Shown here: piece by piece, positions 1 to 11,139 of the stretch
How the letters are laid out: every line of letters starts with the position of its first letter
How positions within the stretch are numbered: the stretch's first letter is position 1
Assembly: GCA_023052935.1 (NCBI GenBank)
Contig: CM041294.1
Span: forward strand, 102,580,116 to 102,644,115
Reading direction: 5' to 3'
Length of the DNA: 64,000 nucleotides
Origin: Piezodorus guildinii
Lineage: Eukaryota; Arthropoda; Insecta; Hemiptera; Pentatomidae
The notes under the pieces: model-generated
The model's database searches: none
What the model saw: only the letters and a program-made list of their open reading frames with translations
What the model was told of the DNA's origin: nothing
Translations under genes and position numbers: made by a program

Positions 1-183
1 GACCTAATAGAACTGAGCCCGACATCCATGATGATAACCTCTATGAGTACTAGTTTTTTTTTTATTTATTTATTTTACTTTTTTTGTGATTCTGAACACC
101 TACTCATCCTCTTCCAAAAGAAAATGTAAGTGAATTTCCGTGCACATTTCTTTATTTCAAGGATTTATTTCTTTGTTTCAAGG

Positions 184-660
184 GATGCCAAGGCGATGAT
201 ATACGAAACAATACTGAAACCCACAGTTACTTATAGCAGCGAATCCTGGGTATTAACAAAGGAAACCGAAAGGAGACTCAATGTTTGGGAGAGAAAATAC
301 TAAGGAAGATATTTGGGCCAATTAAAGAAAATGACTCTTGGCGAATAAGAAAAGATAGTGAGCTCCGAACAATGTATGGGAAACCAGACCTCGTATCGTT
401 TGTGAAAAAAGCCCGCCTAAGGTGGCACGGACATGTAGAAAGGATGCCAGAAACTAGGATTCCAAGACTACTCCTTTTTGGAAAAATTGGAGGAAAAAGA
501 CACAGAGAAAGGCCAAGAGTGAGATGGTTGGACGACGTCGAGGAGAAGTTGCTTGGAGTGAGGAGATGGAGGGCTAGAGCGAAGAACAGGAACGACTGAC
601 TTGAAGTTCTTGAGGAGGCCCGGGTCCTTTTTGGACCGTAGCGCCCGGCAGTAAGTAAGT
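184..660 (+). mobile_element. RTE-like LINE 3' end, 5'-truncated and frameshifted
   Basis: This is the C-terminal end of an endonuclease/reverse-transcriptase polyprotein. The frame at 184-300 reads through a TYSSESWVL motif, then hits a stop. The protein continues in another frame at 285-599 with RLRWHGHVERMP and RVRWLDDVEEKL, which are typical of the post-RT region of RTE/BovB-type and related LINEs. The break is explained by one missing A in the A-run near 294-298. After the stop at 597-599 comes a short GC-rich 3' UTR and an AGTA tandem tail (about 650-664), the kind of short tandem tail these LINEs carry instead of poly-A. No RT catalytic core is present, so it is a dead 5'-truncated copy. 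The clade assignment is inference from the C-terminal motif only. Confidence 0.72.
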
Positions 661-688
661 AAGTATTTCTTTATTAAGAATTCAAAAT

Positions 689-1035
689 GTGCATTTCCGT
701 ATAATTTTATTTAATGAATTTAACTTTTGCCGGGACAGTATCCAAACGGCTAGAAACATCAACGAAATGTTCCAAGTTTCAACAATTTTGAATAAACAGA
801 CATCGCCCTGGAAGACAAAGAAGGTAGTGGATGGACTTCTTACCTTCATGACTATGTTATGCAAACTTTGGTGGAAGAAAATTCTATAACAACAGTTCAC
901 GAACTTAAGCTTCGATGCATTTAAAAAGGTGAAAACACTGAATAGTGGGGCTCCTCAATTATTAAACGACCACGAAAAAAAATAGCGATACGAAATTCGT
1001 CTGATTACCATTTTTCAAACACAAAGACCACTTTT
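689..1035 (+). pseudogene. mariner transposase remnant (N-terminal part)
   Basis: The frame at 689-889 begins FRIILFNEFNFCRDSIQTAR followed by NINEMFQ, matching the N-terminal helix-turn-helix of mariner transposases (compare FRQIYFYEFKLGRSAAQTAR in the copy at 25.6 kb). A further match follows in shifted frames: a VEENSITTVHELK-like segment at about 865-905 and decayed residues to about 1035. There are several frameshifts and stops and no catalytic Asp motifs. No terminal inverted repeats could be identified. It is an old, inactive fragment. Confidence 0.6.
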
Positions 1036-1039
1036 TACT

Positions 1040-2145
1040 AAATAACAATAATTATTGAACAGAAGACAGAAAATGTGTTTTATGAATTTATTAATTCTCA
1101 GCGTTTCAAATTCAATTCAGTGGGTATGGATAAGATGTCAACACGTTGACATAAATGAATGAAGAGAAATGGAGACTATTTTGATTTATAGTATGAATAA
1201 TTTTGTTCATTTAAAAATCGTATTAAAATTATATTCCGGACAAAGCATACTTTTATCCAAATGCTTTGCCAATGAAGAAGTGAATATAACACAAAAAGTT
1301 TTGTACATTAGGATTACTGTCTTAAATTAACTTTCACTTTTCTTACGGAGTCTGGCTAATTAATGAAGGGTTTTTATTTCTAATTAGACATCAAATCATT
1401 TGCAAACACATCGTTTAGTTCAGAAACAGGATAGTAATAGCTAATACAAATAAATATAATTATTCTAAAAGGCCAGCAAATCGATAAAACGATAAAAGAT
1501 TTCATTTCATTTTAACATTACGTTGTTAGAAAAATTCAATCACCTTTTCATATTTACAGGCAATCAATTTACGTTCGATTTATTTACCGAAGTTGGGCCC
1601 CGCCATATCGAGGGATCCGCGTTGTTCGTAACTTAATAAAAAATAGAGGGCAATATCTCATAACCTCCTCTGAGACTTAGCCACCACCCTCGGGATGAAA
1701 ATAACATGAATAACGCATGAGCAAGCTACGTCAAGATTTCCAAAGATCCACAACAATCTTCTAGTTCAAGCGTTTGCTTCTAATCAATTTATCCCTAACT
1801 TCGTCAAGCATACGAACTTTACTTTATTCATCTCTTTTTTTTTTTCATACATAATCAAATGTTTATTCTATAATTCTAGGGGTAAAATTTATTTATTAAG
1901 GAGAGAGGAAAATATTTTAATCGTGATAGAAGTTGGTATATAATAGTATTGTACAATAAGCAAATGAGATATAAGTAGTATAGTTCTGTGAAGGCTTGTT
2001 TATACTGCTCGCGTTTTGGTGGTTGAAGCGACAAGGGGTTTCAACAATTCCTAGAAGTGTTCTTTTAGTTCGACATCGAGTTTCATTGAAAAATAGTTTT
2101 AGAATTTTCTCTCTACAATGTTTGTAAAATGTTTTCATCAAGAAA
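1040..2145. other. no gene recognised
   Basis: AT-rich sequence without a convincing reading frame. The stretch 1590-1800 has higher GC than its surroundings but no open frame with recognisable content. Confidence 0.5.
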
Positions 2146-2149
2146 GCAA

Positions 2150-2295
2150 GTCCATTTACGTCTTTGTCTTCCAGGCTTTAGTCTGCTTTTCGAAGTTTTT
2201 TGAACCACCTTTGAACTGTGCATTCACTAATAGTGACATACTTCGTTGATATTCTTGGCTCATCGGTTGCTGTTCCGGCCGAGTTTAAACTCTTA
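2150..2295 (-). pseudogene. mariner transposase remnant (N-terminus)
   Basis: Read on the minus strand, 2295 to 2150 gives fragments EFKLGRN and AKNINEV, followed by a QFKxW-like and SLEDKD-like piece in a shifted frame. This is the same region of mariner transposase as at 25.4-25.5 kb. Stops and frameshifts interrupt it. It directly abuts the dispersed repeat at 2330-2620; a similar mariner remnant lies in the spacer of the inverted repeat at 11.9 kb. Confidence 0.5.
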
Positions 2296-2329
2296 AAATT
2301 AAATAACACAAGCTCTAAAACTTTAACTA

Positions 2330-2620
2330 CCCGTTACCTTAAAAATAAAATTGTTATTCAGAAGATATTGCCATGACAAACAGAGGACGAGTAAATTTAA
2401 ATGTTCATTATAATAAAAGTTAAATCGTAGAGATAGGTCAGAACTTGATATAGATTTTGACGCATTATAGGCCAAAGAGAAGGTAGAGGCTAAAAATAAA
2501 CCAACGAGATTAAGTCCCGCAGCGAAGCGGGGTGGGAAAGAATCCCCTGGTATAAGAGACCTTTTATTAATAAAAGCGAAGACTTAAAAAAAATTGAGAA
2601 TTTATATACCTGTCTGGATA
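2330..2620 (+). repeat. diverged copy of the 11-12 kb inverted-repeat family
   Basis: This stretch aligns by eye with the right arm of the inverted repeat at 12157-12735. Shared blocks include TAAATTTAAATGTTC, AGAACTTGATATA, CAAACCAACGAGATT-like text, GAATCCCCTGGT and TTTTATTAATAAAA, in the same order. It is clearly more diverged than the two arms at 11-12 kb are from one another. It has no coding potential. Confidence 0.6.
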
Positions 2621-2793
2621 AATATTATTGTGTAAATGGGCCCCAAATATGGGAATACTTGAATTCACCGGAAGTGGAAAGGATTCAAAAATATTTATAA
2701 AAAGACACTCTTACCTCCCACAGAACACACCAGATTATATTTTATATTCAGAAATCGCAACCTCACCCCTCTATAATTATACCTTGAAATTGC

Positions 2794-2798
<5 letters not shown>

Positions 2799-2829
<31 letters not shown>
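2799..2829. repeat. (TA)n microsatellite
   Basis: About 15 uninterrupted TA units a short distance upstream of the truncated Jockey LINE. Confidence 0.95.
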
Positions 2830-2835
<6 letters not shown>

Positions 2836-2945
2836 GTTAGAAAACCACCCCCTTATTATTATTATTATTAGTTATTATAGAAGTTTTCCTGTTTAGATAT
2901 AACGGTATATGCAACTAATGAATATAGGTAACCAGCTGCAAATAG

Positions 2946-3692
2946 GAATTACTAAAGAAACCATTAAAACACAGACTAAAAGATAAAAGTCCACTGCCTC
3001 TATTCTTCGTGGACTTGGAACCATCAGCAGGAGTCGAAAAAATCTATGACCTCAGCAGACTGTACTATACCCGTGTAAAAGTTGAAAAACCTTACACAAA
3101 GAAAGAAATAGTCCAGTGCCATAACTGTCAGGCATATGGTCATACCAAAAGTTATTGCCATCACATACCACGCTGTGTGAAATGCGGTGAACATCATAAA
3201 ACAGAACAATGTACAAGATCAAGATCAGCACCCGCTGTATGTGCTCTGTGCCTCAAGGACCACCCGGCTAACTACAAGGGATGTGAAATCTACAAGAAAC
3301 TCAGAACCAGATACCAAAAACCTCAGGATCCGAATGAAACAGCTGTACCAACCAGAAGCAGAAGAGAACCATCAAAACTTGTAAATTCTAACGTGTCATT
3401 TGCCCACTTGCTTGGAGGTGGTAACCAGAATCATGAAGTCGAGGCACTGCCGGAACAACATTTTCCTCAACATTCTCAATCTATTGTACAAGAATCTATC
3501 CCTCAAAGTTTACCTAATCTTCAAAAAACTCCTCAACATCAAATTTCTCATATCCCTCCACCATCAAACGTCACAGATCTTACCAGTCTAATGACATCGT
3601 TCATCTCCGAAATCAAATCTCTTGTTATGCCGCTTATATCACTCCTTACAAATCTAGTATCGAATCTAATCCCTGCCTTGAAAAATCCTTAA
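2946..3692 (+). pseudogene. LINE ORF1 (gag-like, zinc-knuckle), 5'-truncated
   Basis: The open frame runs from about 2946 to the TAA at 3690-3692. It begins inside the conserved segment before the knuckles (SPLPLFFVDLEP, about 2988-3023). Cysteine/histidine knuckles follow at about 3117-3290: CHNCQAYGHTKSYC (C-X2-C-X4-H-X4-C), CVKCGEHHKTEQC and a third CALCxxDHxANYKGC. These bind nucleic acid in LINE ORF1 proteins. The C-terminal 120 residues are Gln/Pro/Ser-rich and end in a hydrophobic leucine-rich stretch. The stop codon is followed immediately by the ATG of ORF2 (TAAATG), which suggests reinitiation or coupled translation in the intact element. The N-terminal half is missing. Confidence 0.8.
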
Positions 3693-6376
3693 ATGACTTC
3701 ACCTAACTCCTTATCCATTCTCCTTTGGAATGCGAATGGTATTAGAAATCATACTGACGAACTGACAGCGTTGTTGCAAGACAAAACAATCGATGTTGCA
3801 CTTATAACTGAAACAAGACTAACGACTAAACAGTACTTCAAAATACCGCAATACATGACATACCGTACTGACCACCCAGACGGTAAAGCCCATGCCGGTT
3901 CTGCTATCGTTGTCCACCAATCCCTCTCTCATCATTTACTCCCACTTCCCACCTATGATTTCCTACAAGCCACATCCATAGTAATCAAGACTTTTTCCTT
4001 TCCGGTAACCCTCACATCTGCATATTGCCCTCCTAAACATTCCATTTCCAATTCTGAATTTGTATCCTTCCTGGATTCCTTAGGAAATCGTTTCATTCTG
4101 GGTGCAGACTTAAACGCCAAGCATCAGCAGTGGGGTTCCAGAACCACGAATTCTCGGGGACGAAATTTGCTGTCTGCACTCAACTCCCGAAATTTTAATA
4201 TCCTGCCTCCTGACTCCCCTACCTACTGGCCAACCGATCCTAACCGCAATCCTGACATCCTCGACTTCTTTATCCACAGCGGATTAGGCTCTCTCAACTT
4301 GTCTTTAACTCGCCTTGATGAACTATCCTCAGACCATAGTCCACTGATCCTAAAAGTATCTCTCACTCCAATTCCAAAACCCATTCCACCATCATTCATC
4401 CGAGGCCCTGTCAACTGGAACCTTTTCCGCCAAATCCTGACCGATAATATTGACCTCAGAGTAACCCTCAAAACCCAAGATGACCTAGATAATTCCGTCT
4501 ATTCCTTTACCACCGCCATCCAACAAGCTGTCTGGACTGCTTCCTCTCCTAAACACTCCAATATAAATCCAGACCAAAATCATTTTCCACAACCTATTAT
4601 AGACCTTATCCACACCAAACGCCGAGCAAGATCATTATGGCAGCGCACCCGACACCCAACAGATCGCCGCTCCTATAACTTCTATTGTAGACAATTGAAG
4701 AGGGAGTTGGCGAACTTCCGTTCCCAGTCCTTTAATTCCTACCTCTCCTCTCTATCAGCTCGTGATAATTCCCTGTGAAATGTCACGAAAAATATCCTAA
4801 AATACCATCATGTTTCCCATCCTCTCCGACGTGGTGATGACTCCTGGGCTGCGTCTGATGAAGATAAAGCCGAGGAATTCGCCACACACCTCTCCAAAGT
4901 ATTCACTCCTCACCCGGAATCCCACATCAATCACACCGCAAAAGTGCAAGACTTTCTTATGTCACCGATTCCACTTTCCCTACCTCCTAAAGCTATTAAT
5001 CCCTCTGAGGTCAAATATCTTCTCCAAAAACTGACTCTCCGTAAATCTCCTGGACACGATCTCCTTACTCCCCAGATCCTCCGACAACTTCCGCAGAAAG
5101 CTATTATATTCCTTACCTATATCTACAACTGCATCCTACGCACCACCTATTTTCCTCTCTTGTGGAAACATTCCACAATCATTCTCTTCCTAAAACCAGG
5201 TAAACCTTCCAGCAACACTTCATCCTACAGGCCTATTAGTCTACTCCCCATCCTCTCAAAAATCTTCGAAAGGCTTCTTCTAAAACGTATCCTACCCATA
5301 TTAGAATCTCAAAATCTTCCTTCCCATCAGTTTGGATTCCGTCCTCAGCATTCCACAGTTCAACAGGGGCTCCGAGTTGTAGACCATATTTCCTCAGCTC
5401 TTGAATGCAAAGAGTATTGTTCTGGTGCGTTTCTGGACATTGCGCAAGCTTTTGACCGGGTATGGCACACTGGATTACTCTTCAAGCTGAAAACCCATTT
5501 ACCCCAGTCCCTATACCTCATTCTCCGATCCTATCTCTCGAACCGTTCCTTCCGAGTTCGCTGTGGTGAAGAATTTTCTAACCTTTATCCCGTTTAGGCC
5601 GGTGTTCCTCAAGGCAGCGTCTTGGGACCCATCCTCTACATCCTTTACACTGCTGATATTCCTACACATCCTGATACCTTTCTGGCAACTTTTGCAGACG
5701 ACACCGCCATCCTATCATCCAGTTCCAATCCTGAAACAGCATCCTTAAACCTTCAGAGACACCTTTTCCTTATCGAACACTGGTGTAATAACTGGCGTGT
5801 AAAGGTGAACGAAGCCAAATGTAAACACATAACCTTTACTCTTAGACGAAAATCCTGTCCGCCAGTTTATTTCAACTCATTACCGATTCCTCTCTCAGAT
5901 ACAGTCCGGTATCTTGGCTTACTGTTAGACAAAAGATTGACTTGGAACCCACATACAAGACTTAAAAGACAAGAACTCAACCGACGATTCGGACAGTTAT
6001 ACCGACTACTCAACAGAAAATCTGAACTTACAGTTGAAAACAAATTATTAATCTACAAGACAATACTGAAGCCCATCTGGACCTACGGACTTGAACTGTG
6101 GGGACAGCTAAACGTTCTAACATCAAACGCATTCAATCCTTTCAATCCAAAGTCCTCCGTACAATAGTAAATGCTCCTTATTATGTCTCCAATTATACCT
6201 TGCACCACGACCTTAATGTTCCATTTATTTCAGACCTAATTCCATCCAAATTTTCCAAATTCCACCAGAACCTCATTCATCATCCTAATCCTTTAGCTCA
6301 ATCCCTATCAAGCTCCACTCATCCATACAACCCACCTAGAAGGTTGAAACGGCAGTGGCCCCGCGACCTTTTGTAA
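3693..6376 (+). pseudogene. LINE ORF2: AP endonuclease plus reverse transcriptase, inactivated
   Basis: One frame (3693 to about 6100) encodes an AP-like endonuclease and RT. Endonuclease residues visible include WNANG at the N-terminus, TETRL, GADLNAKHQQWGS and SSDHSP. RT blocks include SYRPISLLPILSKIFERLLL, QFGFRPQHSTVQQ, FLDIAQAFDRVWH (motif A), AGVPQGSVLGP (motif B) and FADDTAIL (motif C, about 5691). Defects: a TGA at 4776-4778, probably from a Trp TGG; a TAG at 5595-5597 just before motif B; and a one-base loss in the G-run near 6100, after which the frame changes and runs to 6374-6376. Apart from these the protein is well preserved, so the copy is fairly young. No RNase H domain is present. 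Confidence 0.85.
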
Positions 6377-6644
6377 ATATATTGGAGTTCTAGCACTGGC
6401 TAGATTCTCCACTCAATGTGATGTATGTATGAGTGTGTGTATGTGTATATAGGTGTAAGTGAATTATTGACTTTTGTATTGATTCATTATTGTGTATATA
6501 TTTTATTGTAATTTTATGTTGTGTAAATATTGTATGAATGTAGTATGTTTGATATCATTCAGCAATACTATTAATGTCCAAATTGGGACAGATTGTAAAA
6601 TTTTCTCAATAAAAATTGTTATTATTATAATAAAAAAAAAAACA

Positions 6645-7205
6645 AAGAATTCGGACAACTTCATTAATTAAATAGAAAAAAAAATCTGAGCAGAAAAGAT
6701 ACCCGCAGCCAGCAATAGCCAATTTTAGACGTTATGTGCAAAACTTGACCCTGAAAAGACAATTTCTTACATCCACCAACAAACTTGGTCTATACAGCAA
6801 GCCTTTGATGTTTAGATCAAAAGGGAAAATGGACTTAATTGTCAGCCATAGACGAGGGACAGAGAACCTGTCTGTTCCATATGCAATCTTAATGTGCCAC
6901 AAGATACCTTCTACGTTTTGGCAAAGATAAGCTAACTCAAAAATAAATAATAGATAGGTTAGGTTTATTAGGCTCGATTGGCTGAAACTTGCTACATACC
7001 TAAATAAATCTTTCAAATACAGACATTTTTGGTCCATCATTTTAATTATTAATTTATTACAATCAATAATGATAGATCATAATCTTACTACAACACAAAT
7101 TTAACCATAATTATTATCAGTAAAATTGTGAGAAAAAATATTACTACTTTGTTATAAAAAAATATTGAGAATATGCTTTCTTTATATTATAAATAGATTA
7201 TGTAA
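6645..7205. other. no recognised gene; one unexplained open frame
   Basis: The minus strand is open for 102 codons (6732-7040). The predicted peptide is rich in hydrophobic residues and resembles nothing I know. Splice-like borders are not clear and the frame may be chance. Confidence 0.3.
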
Positions 7206-7209
7206 TATT

Positions 7210-7436
7210 AGGAGTTCTAACTTTTGTCCATCCAGGTTTAATTAGGGATTGGATTTTTTTAACGAATACCTGTCATCGTATATACTCGGGACCAGCTTTT
7301 TACGTTCCCTCAGAAGGACGGCATAACTAAAGATTTTTTTCTCCAATTAAAACTCCTAGGGCCTTTAAGGGGTTTTAAACTATAACCTTGAGCATAGAAA
7401 GCTGATATGCTAGCCACTACGCTACAGTTAACCCTA
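7210..7436 (-). repeat. tRNA-derived SINE remnant
   Basis: On the minus strand, starting at about 7436, the sequence opens with GTAGCGTAGTGGCTAGC, an A-box-like tRNA head, then a decayed B box near 7376 (TATAGTTTAAAACCCC). The body matches the better copy at 57762-58040 in order: CCTxGGA(G/T)TTT, AGTTATGC(G/C)GTCCTTC, a GATGACAG(A/G)TA-TTCGTTAA block, and CCTGGATxG. This is a diverged member of the same SINE family. Confidence 0.6.
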
Positions 7437-7439
7437 TTT

Positions 7440-8165
7440 TTTATCTAATATTAATATAGTCACATTGTCAATATTACAGAAACTACAGTCATGGAAGACT
7501 AATAGTAGATTGATACAACTCAATCCTCCTTTAGCTATGTCCCCTAAAATTTAAAACTTTGAAGACATAGTTAAAGCGATTCCGAAAGAGGCAGCAAAAC
7601 AGATTTCGGTAAGCATTAGATGCAGCACCAACAGAAAAAAACTGTAGTAGAAACCTCAAGTGAAGCATGACAAAGGCCAAACTATTAAGCTCAAAGGACG
7701 ACAAAAAATAGAACAACAATAGGAACAATGAAACATTTTTTTTCTAAAATATTCTCTCCTAATTTTTCGAGCGCATATGGAAGGCCAATCACTCTTCTAG
7801 ATATTCCTTACCATGAAGGAGTATTAAGGGGATAAATCCTGATGAGATAGTACTTATACTATTTAAAATGAAGGAATATTGTGAAATTAGTTAATAGCCT
7901 TTTTAAATATTTCAATTTAATCATTCATGTGTTTATAAAATAATGTTTAATCTGATCTATGATATTAAAATATTCTCAAAGAGGATTATTTAGGGTGATT
8001 TTTTGCTTCTGATTCAACCGAGATTCCATATCTTTAAGTGGTATTTCTCTAGCTCACAACAGAAGAGAAAAAAAAATCATTTTCGTCATTAAATGAATTT
8101 TCATTTCCGAAAAGGAAAATCCGCTGCACAAACGTTTAACAAAATTTGCATTATGTATAGCGATG
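7440..8165. other. no gene recognised
   Basis: AT-rich sequence; short open frames on the minus strand at 7531-7728 look like chance. Confidence 0.5.
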
Positions 8166-8167
8166 AT

Positions 8168-9704
8168 GTCTTAAGAGAACGGTAAGTACTTAGCTCTGTT
8201 TAGAATCGGAAATGTTAAATAGGAATACGCAAAGCGCTTCTGGGAAAACAGAATCGAAAAATTTCCTGAAAGATGGAAACATGTAATATGTCAAAATGTG
8301 TCATTTATAGTTGACTGAAAATATTTACAAGAATTTGAATGTTTATTGAAATCACCATGTAAAAACGCTAAGAACTTATTTTATAATCCATTATAAGCTA
8401 GAATGATTAGAAAAGATTTGGCTAACTTGAAAAGGCTAAAAGCTATCATAATATAAGAAAATGCGCTAGCTTACACAGGATTGCAGAAAAGTCTTGGCAA
8501 CAAGCTTGTAAATGATAGCATGAACTCTCGTGAAACGGAAGTGCGTCGATCTGCAGCTGCAATAACCCACCAATAAAGTAGATATTTAGGATCCAATTCC
8601 AAAAACGAAAGGTAGAGCTTAGGCAGAAATCGACAACACACTCAATGTCGGGGCCTATCTATAAGATGGCACTCTCTCCACAGTGTAATTTCAACAAAGA
8701 ATAGATAAATAACGATACCCGAATCAAGGACGGTGGCAGCAGCGAGGTACCGATAAAATGAAAATTAACATACATGACTTTGAATTAGACGGAACGGTGT
8801 GTTAGAAGAACGGTAAGTACTTTGCTCTGTTTAGAATCGGAAATGTTAAATAGGAATACGCAAAACGCTTCGTTCTGGAAAAACAGAATCGAAAAATTTC
8901 CTGAAAGATGGAAACATGTAATAGGTCCAAATGTGTCATTTATAGTTGATTGAAAATATTTACAAGCATTTGAATGTTTATTGAAATCACCATGTAAAAA
9001 CGCTACGAATTTATTTTATAATCCATTATATTCTAGAATGATTAGGAAAGATTTGGCTAACTTGAAAAGGCTAAAAGCTATCATGATATAGAAAAATGGG
9101 CTAGCTCACACAGGATTGCAGAAAAGTCTTACCAACAAGCTTGTTAATGATAGCATGAACTCTCGTGAAACGGTAGTGCGTCGATCTGCAGCTGCAATAA
9201 CCCACCAATAAAGTAGATATTTAGGATCCAATTCCAAAAACGAAAGGTGGAGCTTAGGCAGAAATCGACAACACACTCAATGTTGGGGCCTATCTATAAG
9301 ATGGCACTCTCTCCACAGTGTAATTTCAACAAAGAATAGATAAATAACGATACCCGAATCAAGGACGGAGGCAGCAGGGGGGTACCGATAAAATGAAAAT
9401 TACCATACAAGACTTTGAATTAGACGGAACGGTGTGTTAGGAGAACGGTAAGTACTTTGGTCTGTTTAGAATCGGAAATTTTAAATAGGAATACGCAAAG
9501 CGCTTCAGGGAAAATAGAATCGAAAAATTTCCTGAAAGATGGAAACATGTAATAGAATAAAATGTGTCATTTATAGTTGATTGAAAATATTTACAAGCAT
9601 TTGAATGTTTATTGAAATCACCATGTAAAAACGCCATGAACTTATTTTATAATCCATTATAAGCTAGAATGATTTGGAAAGACTTGGCTAACTTGAAAAG
9701 GCTG
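8168..9704. repeat. tandem repeat, ~632-bp unit, about 2.4 copies
   Basis: The landmark GAACGGTAAGTACT occurs at 8177, 8808 and 9443, giving spacings of 631 and 635 bp. Copies 1 and 2 are complete and closely similar; copy 3 stops within the unit at about 9704. Each unit holds a splice-donor-like GGTAAGTA and a segment reading KFPERWKHVI-like residues at about 8248-8280, which resembles the LPERWxxVI end of mariner transposases. The mariner link is tentative. The copies differ by small indels and substitutions, so the duplication is not very recent. Confidence 0.85.
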
Positions 9705-9796
9705 CCGGTGTGGAGGCACTAGGGACAGATTTCCCGGATTTGAACAGGCCGACCTAATAAACCATCTGGACCCTTACCTAGGTTTTAAATCTTATT

Positions 9797-9862
<66 letters not shown>

Positions 9863-10840
9863 AAGTTCTAATGATCATAATGTTCATCACCATGAACACA
9901 CAATAAATGGTTTATATAAAAGAACAGTTCATGGTAATCAGGAAATTTGATAACACAAAGCCCTTTAGAAAACAATCCAATTCTAAATTCTTAATAAACC
10001 ATTATAAGGGTAGTTGTCTTAAATAATTACCTAAAGCATTCCATAGATTCAACCATCCCAATACAACTTATATTATACATTCCTTAATAGAAAAGTAAAT
10101 AGAACATATTTAATTCATTATTCTAAAACATGTTATTATCGGCATCAAAGGAGTCAGCATTATACAACTTCATAATTTGGTTTCTCAATTTCCATGTATA
10201 TTTTATCAACCTTGACTTTATTTTTCCTCCATTGAAAGTGAGATGAGACTCAGTATTGAAATACAGATTCCAGAATGTTCTTCTGATGGATCCGACGGGA
10301 GCCAATAGAAGAAAAAAAAAATTCGATACGGGTGGCGTGGAAAAGGGGAGGAGGTAGAGGACTAAATTTGGCTAAGGTTGAGAGGCTGAGAGCTCCCGCC
10401 TTCGTATTTGCCCTCCCCAATCTCTGTTTGCAGGCACAAATTGATTTAAAGGCCCCCATGTTAACAGATAACTGTGATGGAACGGAATAATTCATTTTCA
10501 GAAAAACGATGTTTAGATTTCATTGACAACTTATTTCAAGAAAAATGCCGGGAGAAATAGGAAATCAAAGTATTGTAGTTGAAGAAAGTTATTAGCTATT
10601 TACACCATTATTTTATCAGATTTAACCTGCTAGCTATGTGGTCGATCCATTTGATCAATAGACTTTAGTTATCTACTCAAAAACTAATGGATCATTGATC
10701 ACCAATATTCGTTCATAAACGTTATCTATATTATTTTTCCTCATTTTCCTTACATAATCTATTTATTATATTTATAATATAAGAAAAGCATATTCTCATT
10801 GATATTTAGCTATACAGGTTATAGAAATTCTCTATTTTGT
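9705..10840. other. (AT)n microsatellite and unannotated sequence
   Basis: An (AT)n run of about 58 bp lies at 9802-9860. The stretch 10310-10470 is GC-richer than its surroundings and open on the minus strand (10250-10495, 81 codons), but the peptide is not recognised and no clear splice sites frame it. Confidence 0.5.
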
Positions 10841-10844
10841 ACAA

Positions 10845-10955
10845 TTCTCCCCTTTTATTAATAAAAAGTCTACTTTTTTTTACTCTTAAACCAGGGGATT
10901 CTTTCTTACCTCGCTTCGCTTGGTAAAAACTTGAGTATGGCTTTAAATGGTTAAG
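10845..10955 (+). repeat. partial copy of the 11-12 kb repeat family
   Basis: The text TATAGAAATTCT, TTTTATTAATAAAAA, GGGGATTCTTTCTTACCTCG at 10820-10915 repeats at 11398-11495. It is followed by AAAACTTGAGTATGGCTTTAA, which matches in inverse orientation the outer edge of the right arm at about 12740-12765. This partial copy directly precedes the left arm. Confidence 0.6.
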
Positions 10956-11139
10956 TCTGAACCTTTTTTTCCCTTGCATATATAATTTCTTTAGAAAAGT
11001 GAACTAAATTTTTTAAATGTCAATCGAATGTGATTCCAAGATATACAATATTTTTTGATAATTTAATTTGGAATTTATTTAGATCAAAGACTGCTGTCAC
11101 AGACTCAGGCATAGATGCTTCTTAAATATAAATTTTCAG

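Larger units (their letters stand above)
2946..6642 (+). mobile_element. Jockey-clade LINE, 5'-truncated, nearly full ORF2, inactivated
   Basis: The element holds the 3' half of a gag-like ORF1 (to 3692), a full-span ORF2 with endonuclease and RT but no RNase H (3693-6376), a 3' UTR of about 230 bp, an AATAAA signal near 6608 and an A-rich tail ending about 6642. The order and absence of RNase H are typical of the Jockey clade. The 5' end is taken just after the in-frame stop at 2943-2945; no target duplication was found. ORF2 carries two nonsense codons and one frameshift. Fragments of related families recur at 14.1, 24.3, 53.9 and 56.3 kb, so this is a reference copy for reading them. Confidence 0.85.
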
